From the NCBI GenBank assembly GCA_035626395.1, contig DASPNR010000026.1, forward strand, positions 33,532-97,531: DNA of 64,000 nt. The letters run 5' to 3'. The notes under the pieces are model-generated. The model did no database searches, was not told where the DNA came from, and saw nothing but the letters and a program-made list of their open reading frames with translations. The DNA comes from Candidatus Limnocylindrales bacterium. GTDB taxonomy: Bacteria; Desulfobacterota; Binatia; UBA1149; CAITLU01. How positions within the stretch are numbered: the stretch's first letter is position 1; the number at the start of each line of letters is the position of its first letter. Below, in pieces: positions 35,008-44,380 of the stretch. The translations under genes and the position numbers were made by a program.

Positions 35008-36612
35008 CGTCTCGGTCATTGCACCCGCCACGCTCTTCAGGAACGCCCGCAGCTCGATCGGCACGTTGCTCTTCTTCTTCAGCTGGAAGGAGAGGCGCCA
35101 TCCGCCTGTGTCCGGGTTGCGCACGACGTAGTGATCGAGAAGATCGGCGGCGTCGGCCGGCGAGACCGAGATCACCGCCACCGGCGGCTGCGCGTCCGGC
35201 AGCGCATTGAGCTCCTTGCCCGTGAAGTCCAGGACGAAGCGGTTGGTGTCGCCCTTGGCGCCGGCGTCCTGGCGGGTCGCGATCACGCGCCCGCCTGGTG
35301 GAAGCTGCGGATCGTCCATGAAGAAGGAGACCGTGTAGGAGAAGTCCAGACGCTGCCCCGGCTTCGGCGGGCTGTCGGGAACCCAGTACGCGACCATGTT
35401 GTCGACGAGCTCGGTGTCCGAGGGAATCTCGTCGAGTTCCACGCGTCCGCTGCCCCAGTCGCCCTTTGGCTCGACCCAGGTGCTCGGCCGCAGCTCCATG
35501 CGCGTCTCGAGATCCTGATAATTGGCGAACGTACGGTCGCGCTGCAGCAGGCCGAAGCCGCGCGGGTTTTCCATGTGAAAGCCGCTCGCGTTGATTCGCT
35601 TGGGGTTGTCGAGCGGGCGCCACAGCCATTCGCCACTGCTGAAGTGCAGCAGCAGGCCGTCCGAGTCGTGCACTTCGGGCCGGAAGTCGTCGAAGCGGCG
35701 GCGCGAGCTTTCGCCGAAGAAGAACATGCTGGTCAGCGGCGCGATCCCCAGCTTCGTGATGGCCTTGCGCGGAAAGAGATGGGACTCGACGTCGATGACG
35801 GTGCGCGCGCCCGGACGGATGTCGAAGCGATAGGCGCCGGTGATGCTAGGGCCCTCCATCAAAGCGAGAATCACCAGATGGTCTGCGCCCGGTGCCGGCT
35901 TCTTTAGCCAGAACTCGACGAAGTGCGGAAACTCCTCGCCGGTCGGCGAGACGGTGTCGATGGCGATGCCGCGTGCCGAGAGCCCGTAGACGTTGTCGCG
36001 GCCGAGCGCGCGGAAATAGGTGGCGCCGAGGAACACGATCAGCTCGTCGTAGTATTCCTTGCTGCGCATCGGTGCGTGCACCCGCAGGCCCGCGTAACCG
36101 ATGTCCTTGGGGATCCTCGCCGCAAAGTCGTTCTTGCCGTAATCAAAGGACTTGACGTCGAAGGGAACGGGGCGAACGCCGTTCTCGTCGACGACGTTGA
36201 TGGCCACCGTCCGATCGTAGTAGAGGCCGGGGTGGAAGAACTGCACCTGGAAGGGCAGCGCTTCGTCTCGCCACAGCGATTTCTCGGGCTTGAACCGGAT
36301 GTCGCGCCACTGATCGTAGGTCATCGACCCGACCAGCATCCACTTCGGCACGGCCTTGCGGTGGTCGCGGTATTCCTCGCGCGACAGCGTCAGCGCCCGC
36401 GCCGTGACGTCGTCGATGGAGAAGGCGTGCGCCGGTGCTGGCCTCGCGACGACCGCCATCACGGCGGCAAGCACGATGGCGGAGGCGGGCGCTGCGATGG
36501 CCCGCACCTTCGCACCCAGATCGCATTGCCGCCGGCATCGCTGCGACGGCAGCCGCCGGGTGCCGGGCGCCAACCCCGACGCGCGGCACGCGAGCGTGCA
36601 GAAGAAGCTCAT
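34984..36612 (-). CDS. opgG: periplasmic glucan biosynthesis protein OpgG/MdoG
   Basis: A 542-residue exported protein of the MdoG/OpgG family, needed for branching or release of osmoregulated periplasmic glucans. Family stretches include YDQWRDIRFKPEKSLWR, FFHPGLYYDR, SSRRRFDDFRPEVHDSDGL and GEWLWRPLDNP. The export signal is unusual: an Arg-rich N-region of about 35 residues before the hydrophobic core ending ARPAPAHA. The ATG at 36612 overlaps the DUF3617 stop as ATGA. No opgH glucosyltransferase is seen in the window. Confidence 0.9.
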   Translation of the reverse strand: MSFFCTLACRASGLAPGTRRLPSQRCRRQCDLGAKVRAIAAPASAIVLAAVMAVVARPAPAHAFSIDDVTARALTLSREEYRDHRKAVPKWMLVGSMTYDQWRDIRFKPEKSLWRDEALPFQVQFFHPGLYYDRTVAINVVDENGVRPVPFDVKSFDYGKNDFAARIPKDIGYAGLRVHAPMRSKEYYDELIVFLGATYFRALGRDNVYGLSARGIAIDTVSPTGEEFPHFVEFWLKKPAPGADHLVILALMEGPSITGAYRFDIRPGARTVIDVESHLFPRKAITKLGIAPLTSMFFFGESSRRRFDDFRPEVHDSDGLLLHFSSGEWLWRPLDNPKRINASGFHMENPRGFGLLQRDRTFANYQDLETRMELRPSTWVEPKGDWGSGRVELDEIPSDTELVDNMVAYWVPDSPPKPGQRLDFSYTVSFFMDDPQLPPGGRVIATRQDAGAKGDTNRFVLDFTGKELNALPDAQPPVAVISVSPADAADLLDHYVVRNPDTGGWRLSFQLKKKSNVPIELRAFLKSVAGAMTETWSYAIIE

Positions 36613-37040
36613 TGGCATTTCCCTACGCGGCGGCCCTTGAACGTGCCGGTCACCGGTATCTCCAGCATGCCGAACGTCATCGCCAGCTCGAGCACGCCCG
36701 ACACCGAGCTGGTCGTCGAGCGCAGCGAGCCGGTGCCGGCCATGGGACCTGCCGGCGTCTGGCATCGCATCTTCCAGCTGGCCGAGCTGCCGCGGATGAC
36801 GACGCTGCCGATCCTGCATTCGTCGAGCTGCCGCATGACGCGCTCGGGCGTCACCACACGCTCGCGCACGCAGGTGCGGTGACGCTGCTGCCAGGCCGTC
36901 CCGCCCGTCGGATCAGGAATGGAGGAGGAGAACTCCCAGAGGCCCGGCTCGACCGGCATGCCCGCAACACCGGCCGCTGCCGCCGCGCACGGCGCCATCA
37001 TCAGCATCAATGCCACCAACCACCGCCACCGCCACATCAT
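36609..37040 (-). CDS. DUF3617 exported protein
   Basis: A 143-residue protein with a clear signal peptide (residues 1-24, ending AAAAG) and the DUF3617 pattern: PGLWEFSS near the N-terminus, four cysteines, and a TCVRERVVTPE..MRQLDEC segment. Its function is unknown; members are periplasmic. It is translationally coupled to opgG by an ATGA overlap, suggesting a shared envelope role. Confidence 0.82.
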   Translation of the reverse strand: MMWRWRWLVALMLMMAPCAAAAAGVAGMPVEPGLWEFSSSIPDPTGGTAWQQRHRTCVRERVVTPERVMRQLDECRIGSVVIRGSSASWKMRCQTPAGPMAGTGSLRSTTSSVSGVLELAMTFGMLEIPVTGTFKGRRVGKCQ

Positions 37041-37082
37041 GCGCCCGAGCCTACCGGGCCTTTTGGTACGCGTCCATTCTCG

Positions 37083-38369
37083 CTACCGCTGCCGATCGCG
37101 AAAGAAGCGCTTCCCCGACAGGCGCTCGGGCAGGTACGACTGCTCGCGAGCCTCTTCCTCGTGGCCGTGCGGATAGACGTAGTCCCTGCCGTAGCCGAGC
37201 TTGCGCATCAGGCCCGTCGGCGCGTTGCGAAGGTGGATGGGCACGGGCAGCGCACCGCTGGCCCGGACCTCGGCGATCGCGGCCTCGCCGGCCATGTAGG
37301 CGGCGTTGCTCTTGGGCGCCAGCGCCAGGTACGCCACCACGTGCTGCAGATTGATGCGCGCCTCGGGCAGGCCCACGAACGAGACGGCATCCTTGGCGGC
37401 CACCGCCAGCGGCAGCGCCTGCGCATCCGCCAGCCCGATGTCCTCGCTGGCGAACACGACCATCCGGCGCGCGATGAAGATGGGATCTTCTCCCGCCTCC
37501 AGCATGCGGGCGAGCCAGTACAGCGAGGCATCGACGTCGCTGCCGCGCATGCTCTTGATGAACGCGGAGACGACGTTGTAGTGCTCGTCGCCCGCCTGGT
37601 CGTACAGGAGCGCCTTCTTCTGCAGCCCCTGCTCGGCCAGCTCGACGTCGATCACGGTCTTGCCTTCGGCCCTGGCCAGATCGGCGGCGGCTTCGAGCGC
37701 GCCGAGCGCGCCGCGCGCATCTCCCTGCGCCGCCGTGGCAAGAAAGGCGCACGCTTCGCGGTCGATGGACAGGCCGCTGCCGCCGAGGCCGCTCTCGACG
37801 TCCTTCAGCGCGCGCTCGATGATGGTTGCCACCGCCTCCTCGCTCAGCGGCGACAGCACGACGACGCGGCACCGCGACAGCAGCGGGGCGTTGATCTCGA
37901 AGGACGGGTTCTCCGTCGTGGCGCCGACGAGCACGATCTCCCCGCTCTCGACGTGCGGCAGGAACGCGTCCTGCTGCGCCTTGTTGAAGCGGTGGATCTC
38001 GTCGACGAAGACGATGGTGCCCTTGCCCGACAGGCCACGCCGCGCCCGCGCCTGCTCGATCACCTCGCGGATGTCCTTGACGCCCGAGAGCACCGCCGAG
38101 AGGCTGACGAACTCGTAGCCGGAACGGCCCGCCAGCAGGCGCGCGATGGTCGTCTTCCCGCTTCCGGGCGGGCCCCAAAGGATGCACGAGCGCGGCGGCG
38201 TGGAGCCCCGCAGCATGCGGCCGAGGAACGTGTCGGCGCCGAGCGCCTCGTCCTGCCCGACCACTTCCTCGATCGTGCGCGGCCGCAGCCGCTCCGCCAG
38301 CGGAGCCTGCGCACGCAGGCGCTCGGCATCGCCGCGCTCGAACAGCGAGGACTGATTCTGCCGTTTCAT
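37083..38369 (-). CDS. rarA: replication-associated recombination protein RarA
   Basis: A 428-residue clamp-loader-like AAA+ ATPase (RarA/MgsA/WRNIP1) acting at stalled forks. It has PRTIEEVVGQ, Walker A WGPPGSGKTT, Walker B IVFVDEIHRFN, sensor ATTENPSFE, and the C-terminal tetramerisation part with HYNVVSAFIKSMRGSDVDA and ASEDIGLADAQ. The ATG at 38369 overlaps the stop of the upstream membrane gene. Confidence 0.96.
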   Translation of the reverse strand: MKRQNQSSLFERGDAERLRAQAPLAERLRPRTIEEVVGQDEALGADTFLGRMLRGSTPPRSCILWGPPGSGKTTIARLLAGRSGYEFVSLSAVLSGVKDIREVIEQARARRGLSGKGTIVFVDEIHRFNKAQQDAFLPHVESGEIVLVGATTENPSFEINAPLLSRCRVVVLSPLSEEAVATIIERALKDVESGLGGSGLSIDREACAFLATAAQGDARGALGALEAAADLARAEGKTVIDVELAEQGLQKKALLYDQAGDEHYNVVSAFIKSMRGSDVDASLYWLARMLEAGEDPIFIARRMVVFASEDIGLADAQALPLAVAAKDAVSFVGLPEARINLQHVVAYLALAPKSNAAYMAGEAAIAEVRASGALPVPIHLRNAPTGLMRKLGYGRDYVYPHGHEEEAREQSYLPERLSGKRFFRDRQR

Positions 38370-39391
38370 GCGGCCTGGCTGGGCTGACAGGTCTGCACAT
38401 CGTCGGCGCTCTCGACCGCCGCGCGCGTCAGCTTGCCGACGCCGACGCCGGTCATCGCCAGCGCCGCCAGGCCCTGGCCGACCAGCGTGAAGAACTGGAC
38501 GGCGTTCAGCAGCAGGCCGTACGCCACCGCCTGCGCTTCGGGAACGCCGTACAGACCGAGCGCGACGACGGAGGCGATCTGGAAGACGCCGAACATTCCC
38601 GGCGGATTGGGCAGCGCGGTTCCGAGGCCGATGCAGACGAAGATGACGAACGGCGCTCCCATGGGAAGATCCAGGCCGAAGCCGCGCAGCAGCAGCCAGC
38701 TCGAGAAGATCGGCAGCAGCCACAATGCCAGCGTCACCACGAAGACGACCCCGACCAGGCGCTTGTCGGGAAGGATCTCGAGGCCGCCTCGCGCCGTCAT
38801 GAAGACGTGCCTGGCCCTGGCCTGGAAGTGATCGGGAAGCACGCGGCCGATGGTCGCGTCGAAGAAGCGCTCGCCGCGCAGCCACACGCCCGCCACCAGC
38901 CCCAGCAGCAGCAGGAACGTGACCAGGCTTCCCGTCGACGCCTTGTGCGCCCACTTCGGAAGCTCGGCCAGCACCAGCGTCAGATGGATGATGAGCACCA
39001 TCACCGCCGTGTCCATCATCTTTTCGAAGATCCAGTTGCCGACGATGGCCGGAATGCGGATGCCGGTCTTCCACGACATCAGGATCGGCCGCACGGGCTC
39101 GCCCAGGCGGAACGGCAGGACGTTGATCATCATGTAGGCGATGGAGACGACCTGCCAGCAAACCGTGAACGGCACCGACGCCAGGGGCGTCAGCTCGATT
39201 TGCCAGCGCCACGCGCGAAACACCTGGATGAGAAGGCTGACGCCAATCGCGGCCACCAGATAGCGGCCGTCGAAGTCCTCGATGGCCTGTCCCACGTCGG
39301 CCAGCGAAACCTTGCGCAGGGCGAGCCACAGACACACCGCGCCGATGAGGCAGCCGGCTGCGACCTTCCCCAGCGCGCGGTGAAGCTTCAC
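38366..39391 (-). CDS. lysylphosphatidylglycerol synthase TM-region/flippase-like protein
   Basis: A 341-residue polytopic protein of the UPF0104/YbhN family (LPG_synthase_TM), with about eight hydrophobic segments. Family landmarks are RAWRWQIEL, the [13 protein letters not shown] turn and [13 protein letters not shown]. Relatives are proposed to flip lipids or to be the membrane half of MprF; no synthase domain is attached here. It is overlapped at both ends by ATGA junctions with gpmA and rarA. Confidence 0.85.
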   Translation of the reverse strand: MKLHRALGKVAAGCLIGAVCLWLALRKVSLADVGQAIEDFDGRYLVAAIGVSLLIQVFRAWRWQIELTPLASVPFTVCWQVVSIAYMMINVLPFRLGEPVRPILMSWKTGIRIPAIVGNWIFEKMMDTAVMVLIIHLTLVLAELPKWAHKASTGSLVTFLLLLGLVAGVWLRGERFFDATIGRVLPDHFQARARHVFMTARGGLEILPDKRLVGVVFVVTLALWLLPIFSSWLLLRGFGLDLPMGAPFVIFVCIGLGTALPNPPGMFGVFQIASVVALGLYGVPEAQAVAYGLLLNAVQFFTLVGQGLAALAMTGVGVGKLTRAAVESADDVQTCQPSQAA

Positions 39392-40005
39392 GGCCTGAGC
39401 ACTCGCTTCGACCGGATCCGTCCCTGCTCGTCGAAGTCGTAGAGAAGCGGAACGCCGGTATCGAGGTTGAGCTCGAGCACCTGCTCGCGCGTCAGATCGT
39501 CCAGGCGCATGACGATCGAGCGAAGGCTGTTGCCGTGCGCGGCCACCAGCACGTTCTTGCCGGCGCGTAGCTCAGGCATGATCCGCGATTCGAAGTAGGG
39601 GAGCGTTCGAGCCGCCGTGTCGGCCAGGCTCTCGCCATCGGGCGGCGGAACGTCGTAGCTGCGGCGCCAGATGTGCACCTGTTCGGCGCCGTACTTCTCG
39701 GCGGTCTCGGCCTTGTTCAGCCCCTGCAGGGAGCCGTAGTGTCGCTCGTTGAGCGCGTCGTCGCGCTCGGTCGCAAGACCGGTCTGACCGAGCACCTCGA
39801 GCATGATCGCCAGCGTGTCCTGTGCTCGAACCAGCGACGAGGTGAACGCAATGTCGAAATGCACGCCCGTCTCGGCGAGCAGCTCACCCGCGCGGCGGGC
39901 CTCCTGACGGCCGAGATCGGTCAGAGGGACGTCCACCCAACCGGTAAACCTGTTCTCCAGATTCCACTGCGACTGTCCGTGACGGACGAGGGCCAGCGTT
40001 GCCAC
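39388..40005 (-). CDS. gpmA: 2,3-bisphosphoglycerate-dependent phosphoglycerate mutase
   Basis: A 205-residue glycolytic mutase. The catalytic histidines are in [10 protein letters not shown] (N-terminus) and [10 protein letters not shown], with [12 protein letters not shown] in between. It is slightly shorter than E. coli GpmA (250) because it lacks a middle insertion. First gene of the gpmA, flippase-like, rarA cluster. Confidence 0.94.
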   Translation of the reverse strand: MATLALVRHGQSQWNLENRFTGWVDVPLTDLGRQEARRAGELLAETGVHFDIAFTSSLVRAQDTLAIMLEVLGQTGLATERDDALNERHYGSLQGLNKAETAEKYGAEQVHIWRRSYDVPPPDGESLADTAARTLPYFESRIMPELRAGKNVLVAAHGNSLRSIVMRLDDLTREQVLELNLDTGVPLLYDFDEQGRIRSKRVLRP

Positions 40006-40138
40006 GTCATGCTCCTGTTACCGTTATGCGGCGGGCGAAGGGCTGCAGTCTAGGAGGAGGATGCTGGAAGGTCCACGAAAGGGAGCGGCGGTTGTCCGCT
40101 TCCGCGAAAGCGTCTAGTATCCGCCCGCCGAAAAAGTC

Positions 40139-40214
<76 letters not shown>

Positions 40215-40870
40215 CTTCCCTCGGCAGTTCCCTTCCATCTCATCCTGCCTTCGCTCGCTGGCTCGCCCGTGGTGCGGGCCATCGGAGGAACCGCATCCGG
40301 ATCGGGGCGGCTCCGCGCCGGCCGAGCGCGCATCGACTCCATGCCGAAGCGTCGGTATTCGTCTCGAACTCGCGGCCGCTTCCACGACGGCTCCATCACT
40401 GCCGATCGCTACCCTGGAGTTGCAAACGGGCGACAACGGGTAGTGCACAGCCGCGTCCCCCCGGCTGTGCCACGCGGTGTCGGCGCTCATGCAGCAATGC
40501 AGCTGCTTCCGCTTCGTTCGCAATGGGCCTCGTGCGTTCTCGCACGATGCCGCAAGCGCTTGTTTTCTGTCGCAAATTTGTGAGACAACGACGGTTGTGT
40601 CGGATTTTCTTGGCTTTTCTCAGTGTGGAATTTGCGCTCGAGACGGCCGGCGGGGCAAAAACCTTCACCCGGATGTTGACGCGCACGCACCTGCGGCGGC
40701 AAAGTCCGGCTCGACCCCGGGGGGTCGGCGGATCCGTTGGTGGGCGGTTTCGCGGTGTAGCTGCCTCGTCCTTGGCTACAAACGCAGTGCGTGCGCGCTA
40801 CGGCAATGCCGAAGCGCGCGTTCGAAGGGGCCGGCGCGGCGGGCGGCGGCGGGAAAACGGGAGACGGATC
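40215..40870 (+). other. 656-base flp upstream region without a gene
   Basis: No convincing gene is seen between tRNA-Ala and flp. It holds a 9-bp perfect hairpin (40445-40453 with 40462-40470) and a less GC-rich patch around 40545-40640 that probably contains the flp promoter. A TGAGACAA word (40581-40588) recurs upstream of the TadG-like gene. A GCAAA-containing stretch near 40655-40760 was checked for a c-di-GMP riboswitch and not accepted. Confidence 0.5.
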
Positions 40871-41032
40871 ATGCAGGCATTCACGAAGTTCATCGGTGAC
40901 GAAGAGGGCGGGACCGCCATCGAGTACGCATTCCTGGCGGCTCTGATCGCGATGGCCGCGGTTACGAGCATGACGTCGGTGGGGAACAACCTGTCGGCGA
41001 AGCTCGACGAGATCGCCACCGCGCTGACCTGA
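40871..41032 (+). CDS. flp: Flp-type IVb pilin
   Basis: A 53-residue prepilin, the major subunit of Tad/Flp pili. A short leader MQAFTKFIGDEEGG precedes the processing site, then TAIEYAFLAALIAMAAV with the conserved glutamate five residues in and the Tyr typical of Flp. A short tail NLSAKLDEIATAL follows. GGGAG lies eight bases before the ATG. No TadV peptidase, CpaBCEF or TadABC genes are in the window; TadE/TadG-like genes lie 9 kb away. Confidence 0.92.
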   Translation: MQAFTKFIGDEEGGTAIEYAFLAALIAMAAVTSMTSVGNNLSAKLDEIATALT

Positions 41033-41125
41033 CGCAGGCCGCGCAAATCACGAAGCAGATCGCCACGGCACGAGCCGGCCGTGGCGCCGGACGCGAGCGG
41101 TAGGTGGCCGCTCGCGACTCCAACG

Positions 41126-41172
41126 AGAGGGGCCAGGCACGCTCCCGCAGTGGGCGCGTGCCTGGCCCCTCT
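41126..41172. terminator. 17-bp inverted repeat, bidirectional terminator
   Basis: 41126-41142 pairs exactly with 41156-41172 (AGAGGGGCCAGGCACGC and its complement, 13-base loop) between the convergent flp and SRPBCC genes. Its right arm includes the SRPBCC stop codon. Two more perfect hairpins precede it, 41061-41069/41078-41086 and 41093-41100/41108-41115. No T-tract follows. Confidence 0.6.
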
Positions 41173-41611
41173 ACGTTCCGGCCCGCTCCTCGGCCGCCTG
41201 CTTGAACTCCCGCACCGAGTCGGCCAGCGCCGTTTTCTCGAAGGTGCGGCGCAGCGGCCCGGGCACCCACATTCCAAGCTCCAGTCCCTGCGTGCACGTG
41301 GCCTCGGTCAGCCCCGGCTCCAGTTCGATCAGCTCGTAGTTGCCCTGGATGTCCTGCAGGTCGCCGGCCACCATCTTCCAGGTCAGCCGGTGCGGCCGCT
41401 CGCTCTCGTACGACAGAGTGTAGTGGATCGTCTTCAGGACTGCGTCGAGCTCGAATGCAACGGTCCAGCGTCCGGCGTCGGGATCGGCCGATTCGATGCG
41501 CGCGGAGCGGATCATTCGGAACCACTGCGGGTACCGCTCGAAGTCCACGAGCGTCTCGAAGCACACCTTCATGGGAGCGCGCACCACTTCGGCGTGAGAG
41601 TGTGTCTCCAC
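41171..41611 (-). CDS. SRPBCC (START-like) family protein
   Basis: A 146-residue helix-grip protein of the polyketide cyclase/dehydrase-COQ10 type. The pattern APMKVCFETLVDFERYPQWFRMIRSARI near the start and the alternating hydrophobic strands fit ligand-binding SRPBCC proteins. Ligand unknown. It stands alone, convergent with flp. Confidence 0.8.
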   Translation of the reverse strand: METHSHAEVVRAPMKVCFETLVDFERYPQWFRMIRSARIESADPDAGRWTVAFELDAVLKTIHYTLSYESERPHRLTWKMVAGDLQDIQGNYELIELEPGLTEATCTQGLELGMWVPGPLRRTFEKTALADSVREFKQAAEERAGT

Positions 41612-41672
41612 GCGCGGAAGCTAGGAGCGCAAGCTCGACTTGTCAAAGCAGGTATGACGCTATGATCGCGCG

Positions 41673-42596
41673 GTGTCGCACCATCCCCACACCATCGTGC
41701 TGCTCGGCCGCGGCGCGCTCGCGAGGGACGTTGCGCGACAGCTGGCGGCGCAAGGCGGCGACCGTCGCGTGCTGACCATTTCCACCACGGCCGATGCGGC
41801 GCCGGGCGAGCCGTTCGTCGATCCATCCGACGTTGGCAGCTCGCGAGCGCTCGCCGAGCACCTGGCCAGCGGCAACATCCAGATGCTCGTCGTTCTGGCG
41901 CTGTCGGAGTCGCCGGTGACGCCATCGCAGCCGTGGCTGCACGATCGAGCCGTCACCGACATGGTCGTCTCGGCGATCGGCCGCTGCAGCGAGCTCGGCA
42001 GCAAGCCTCCGCCGCTGATCGTGCTCTCGTCCACTGCAGTCTACGGCGTGGCTGCCGCAAGCCCGCTGCTGTTCCACGAGCGCAGCGCTTGCATCGCGGT
42101 TTCCGAGCGATCGGCGTGCGAGCGGTGGGCGCAGGGATTGCGTGCCGCCGAGGAGGAGCTGCGCTCGCTGCAGGAAAGCCATCGCATTCGCGTCGGCGTG
42201 CTGCGCGCGGCGCCGACGCTCGGCGGCCCCCTCGACAGCACGCTCGAGGCGCTGCTCCGCTCGCGGTTTCCCGTGCGCGTGCTCGGCTACGATCCGCCGG
42301 TGCAGCCGCTCGCGTACGAGGATCTGGTGCAGGCGGTGGTGCTGGCCATCGAGCAGGGTAGTGCCGAAGTGCTCAACATCGTCGGGCGGTCGGTCGTGCC
42401 GCTGTCGCGCCTGCTGGCGATGGCCGGCGTGTACGCACCGCCGCTCCCGGGCGCAGTTGCCGATCGCATCGCGCCGGCCGCGATGGATGGTGCGCGCCTG
42501 CGATGGCGCACCGTGGCCGACGGCCGTCGTGCGATGCAGGCGCTAGGATACCGGCCCGAGCGAAGCCTGGAGGAAGCACTGCGTGCGCGACGTTGA
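41673..42596 (+). CDS. NAD(P)-dependent epimerase-like protein
   Basis: A 307-residue protein resembling extended short-chain dehydrogenases. The N-terminal IVLLGRGALARDVARQL is a degenerate Rossmann glycine motif (GRGALAR in place of GxxGxxG), LIVLSSTAVYG matches the SSxxVYG strand, and a later QPLAYEDLVQAVVLAIE segment matches the co-regulatory region. The usual YxxxK is not clear, so activity is doubtful. GTG start. Its 3' end is repeated 70 bases downstream. Confidence 0.65.
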   Translation: MSHHPHTIVLLGRGALARDVARQLAAQGGDRRVLTISTTADAAPGEPFVDPSDVGSSRALAEHLASGNIQMLVVLALSESPVTPSQPWLHDRAVTDMVVSAIGRCSELGSKPPPLIVLSSTAVYGVAAASPLLFHERSACIAVSERSACERWAQGLRAAEEELRSLQESHRIRVGVLRAAPTLGGPLDSTLEALLRSRFPVRVLGYDPPVQPLAYEDLVQAVVLAIEQGSAEVLNIVGRSVVPLSRLLAMAGVYAPPLPGAVADRIAPAAMDGARLRWRTVADGRRAMQALGYRPERSLEEALRARR

Positions 42597-42666
42597 AAAC
42601 ATGCATCGCCGCGATTCATCGCCTTCGCTCGGCGGCCCGGAGGAAGCAACGCGTGCGCGACGTTGA
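42569..42666 (+). repeat. 28-bp direct repeat spanning the epimerase end and mtnA start
   Basis: 42569-42596 and 42639-42666 match at 26 of 28 bases. The first copy is the last codons and TGA of the epimerase-like gene. The second copy, 70 bases on, supplies the GGAGG ribosome site and GTG start of mtnA. Confidence 0.85.
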
Positions 42667-43747
42667 GCCCATCGTCTACAAGGCAGGACGGCTGTTCCTG
42701 CTCGATCAGCGCAAGCTGCCGCATCGCGAGGAGCTGCTCGAGCTGCACGGCGCGGCCGACACGGCGCGTGCGATCCGCGACATGGTCGTGCGCGGCGCGC
42801 CGGCCATCGGCGTGACGGCGGCGTTCGGGCTGGCGCTGCAGGCCAGAAAGTTTTCCGCGCGGCGCCTGCGCGAGGACTTCGAGAAGGCGGCAGCGACGCT
42901 GCTGGCCGCGCGGCCCACGGCCGTCAACCTGAAGTGGGGCATCGACCGGCTGCGCGAGGTGTTCGAGCGAGAGCTCGAGCGCGGCGGCAAGGCGAGCGAG
43001 CCCGAGCGCATCGCCCGGGCGCTGGCGCGCGAGGCGCAGGCGTTGATGCGCGAAGACATCGAGGCGAACCGCGCTCTGGGCGCAGCAGGTGCGGAGCTGC
43101 TCGCCAAGGGCGACGTGCTCACGCACTGCAACGCCGGCGCGCTGGCAACGGCCGGCTACGGCACCGCGCTGGGCGTCATTCGCAGCGCGTGGGAGAGCGG
43201 GCGGCGCTTTGGCGTCTTCGCCACCGAGACGCGGCCGTTCCTGCAGGGTGCGCGCCTGACGGCGTGGGAGCTGGTGAAGCTGGGAATCCCGGTGACGCTG
43301 CTGACCGACGGCATGGCCGGCTCGCTTCTGGCCAGCGGGCGCGTGCAATCCATCGTCGTGGGGACCGACCGCACCGCGGCCAACGGAGACGTCGCCAACA
43401 AGATCGGCACCTATACGCTGGCCGTGCTGGCGCGCCGGCACGGCGTGCCGTTCTACGTCGCCGCGCCTACGTCCTCGATCGATCTTGCGTGTCCCAGCGG
43501 CGAGCACATTCCGATCGAGGAGCGCAGCGAGAAGGAAGTGACGCACCTCGGCCCGCGGCGCGTCGCCACCGAAGGAGTGCGCGTCTTCAACCCGGCGTTC
43601 GACGTCACGCCGGCCGAGCTCGTCACCGCCATCATCACCGAGCACGGTGTGGTCAAGGGCGACTACGGCAAAGGTCTTCGCAAGGTCGTGCGCGCCGCCG
43701 AGGAGCAGCGACGCACGCGACGCGAGGAGCAGGTAGGAAGACGTTGA
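42653..43747 (+). CDS. mtnA: S-methyl-5-thioribose-1-phosphate isomerase
   Basis: A 364-residue methionine-salvage isomerase of the eIF2B-alpha-like family. The family motifs RGAPAIGVTAAFG, THCNAGALATAGYGTA (catalytic cysteine) and VGTDRTAANGDVANKIGTYTLA (catalytic aspartate) are intact. GTG 42653 has GGAGG nine bases upstream and yields the usual N-terminus. Other salvage genes are not adjacent. Confidence 0.95.
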   Translation: MRDVEPIVYKAGRLFLLDQRKLPHREELLELHGAADTARAIRDMVVRGAPAIGVTAAFGLALQARKFSARRLREDFEKAAATLLAARPTAVNLKWGIDRLREVFERELERGGKASEPERIARALAREAQALMREDIEANRALGAAGAELLAKGDVLTHCNAGALATAGYGTALGVIRSAWESGRRFGVFATETRPFLQGARLTAWELVKLGIPVTLLTDGMAGSLLASGRVQSIVVGTDRTAANGDVANKIGTYTLAVLARRHGVPFYVAAPTSSIDLACPSGEHIPIEERSEKEVTHLGPRRVATEGVRVFNPAFDVTPAELVTAIITEHGVVKGDYGKGLRKVVRAAEEQRRTRREEQVGRR

Positions 43748-43852
43748 CCGCTGGCCGTTGGAGCAACGCCCGAAGCCACGTGTCGAGCCCCGGCCGCAGA
43801 CCGCTCGTAGCGCCGATCGTCAGAGCCGTCGCTTCGCGCCGCGTCGCTTGTG

Positions 43853-44347
43853 TCAGTGCGCGTCGCCGAGCTCGACCTCGAAGGCCGGGTAGCCGGCTGC
43901 GAGCAGTCGGCTCTTGAGCTCGTTCAGGGCCGGACCGGCAGGAAGCCTGCCGACGCGAACGCGGTAGAGCTTCTCGCCGCCCGAATCGACTTCGACGATC
44001 TGCACCTCGCCGAAGGCATCGCCGAGCCTCTCGCTCATCGCATCCGCGCTGCTGCGCTGTCGATACGCTCCCACCTGCAGCGTCCGCAGCGGCCCCTTCG
44101 TCTCCGCCGCGAGCGGCTGCTGCGCCGCTTCGCCGCCTGCAGGCGGCGGTCCCGCAGCGTCGGGTGCGCCCTGCGGGACGGAAGCTTCCTTCTCGGCCGC
44201 CGGCGCGCTGCCCGGCCGCGGCGGCGGCGCGATCGTCACCTCGTAGTGATCGGCGCCGGGCGATGCGCCCTGCGCGGCACATGGCGTGGCCTGCGCGCAC
44301 ACCACCAGCACGATCATGATCGCGGCCCGCAGCGAGTTGGCGAGCAT
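43853..44347 (-). CDS. SPOR-domain exported protein
   Basis: A protein of about 164 residues with a signal peptide (MLANSLRAAIMIVLVVCAQA, then TPCAAQ), a Pro/Ala-rich linker and a C-terminal SPOR domain (about 85-160: TLQVGAYRQRSSADAMSERL to YRVRVGRLPAG). SPOR domains bind denuded septal peptidoglycan. The frame stays open upstream to a GTG at 44560, but that 71-residue extension is repeat-derived and would bury the signal peptide, so the ATG at 44347 is chosen. It follows nagZ, another wall-related gene. Confidence 0.78.
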   Translation of the reverse strand: MLANSLRAAIMIVLVVCAQATPCAAQGASPGADHYEVTIAPPPRPGSAPAAEKEASVPQGAPDAAGPPPAGGEAAQQPLAAETKGPLRTLQVGAYRQRSSADAMSERLGDAFGEVQIVEVDSGGEKLYRVRVGRLPAGPALNELKSRLLAAGYPAFEVELGDAH

Positions 44348-44380
44348 GTGCAGACCAGCGGCCGGCGTCGTCACCGTCAC

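Noticed and set aside
40655..40760. Possible c-di-GMP (GEMM) riboswitch upstream of flp
   Set aside because: GCAAA words and GC stems are present, but the conserved tetraloop/receptor arrangement and the GGUAGGUAGCGGGG-like block could not be found in the right order.
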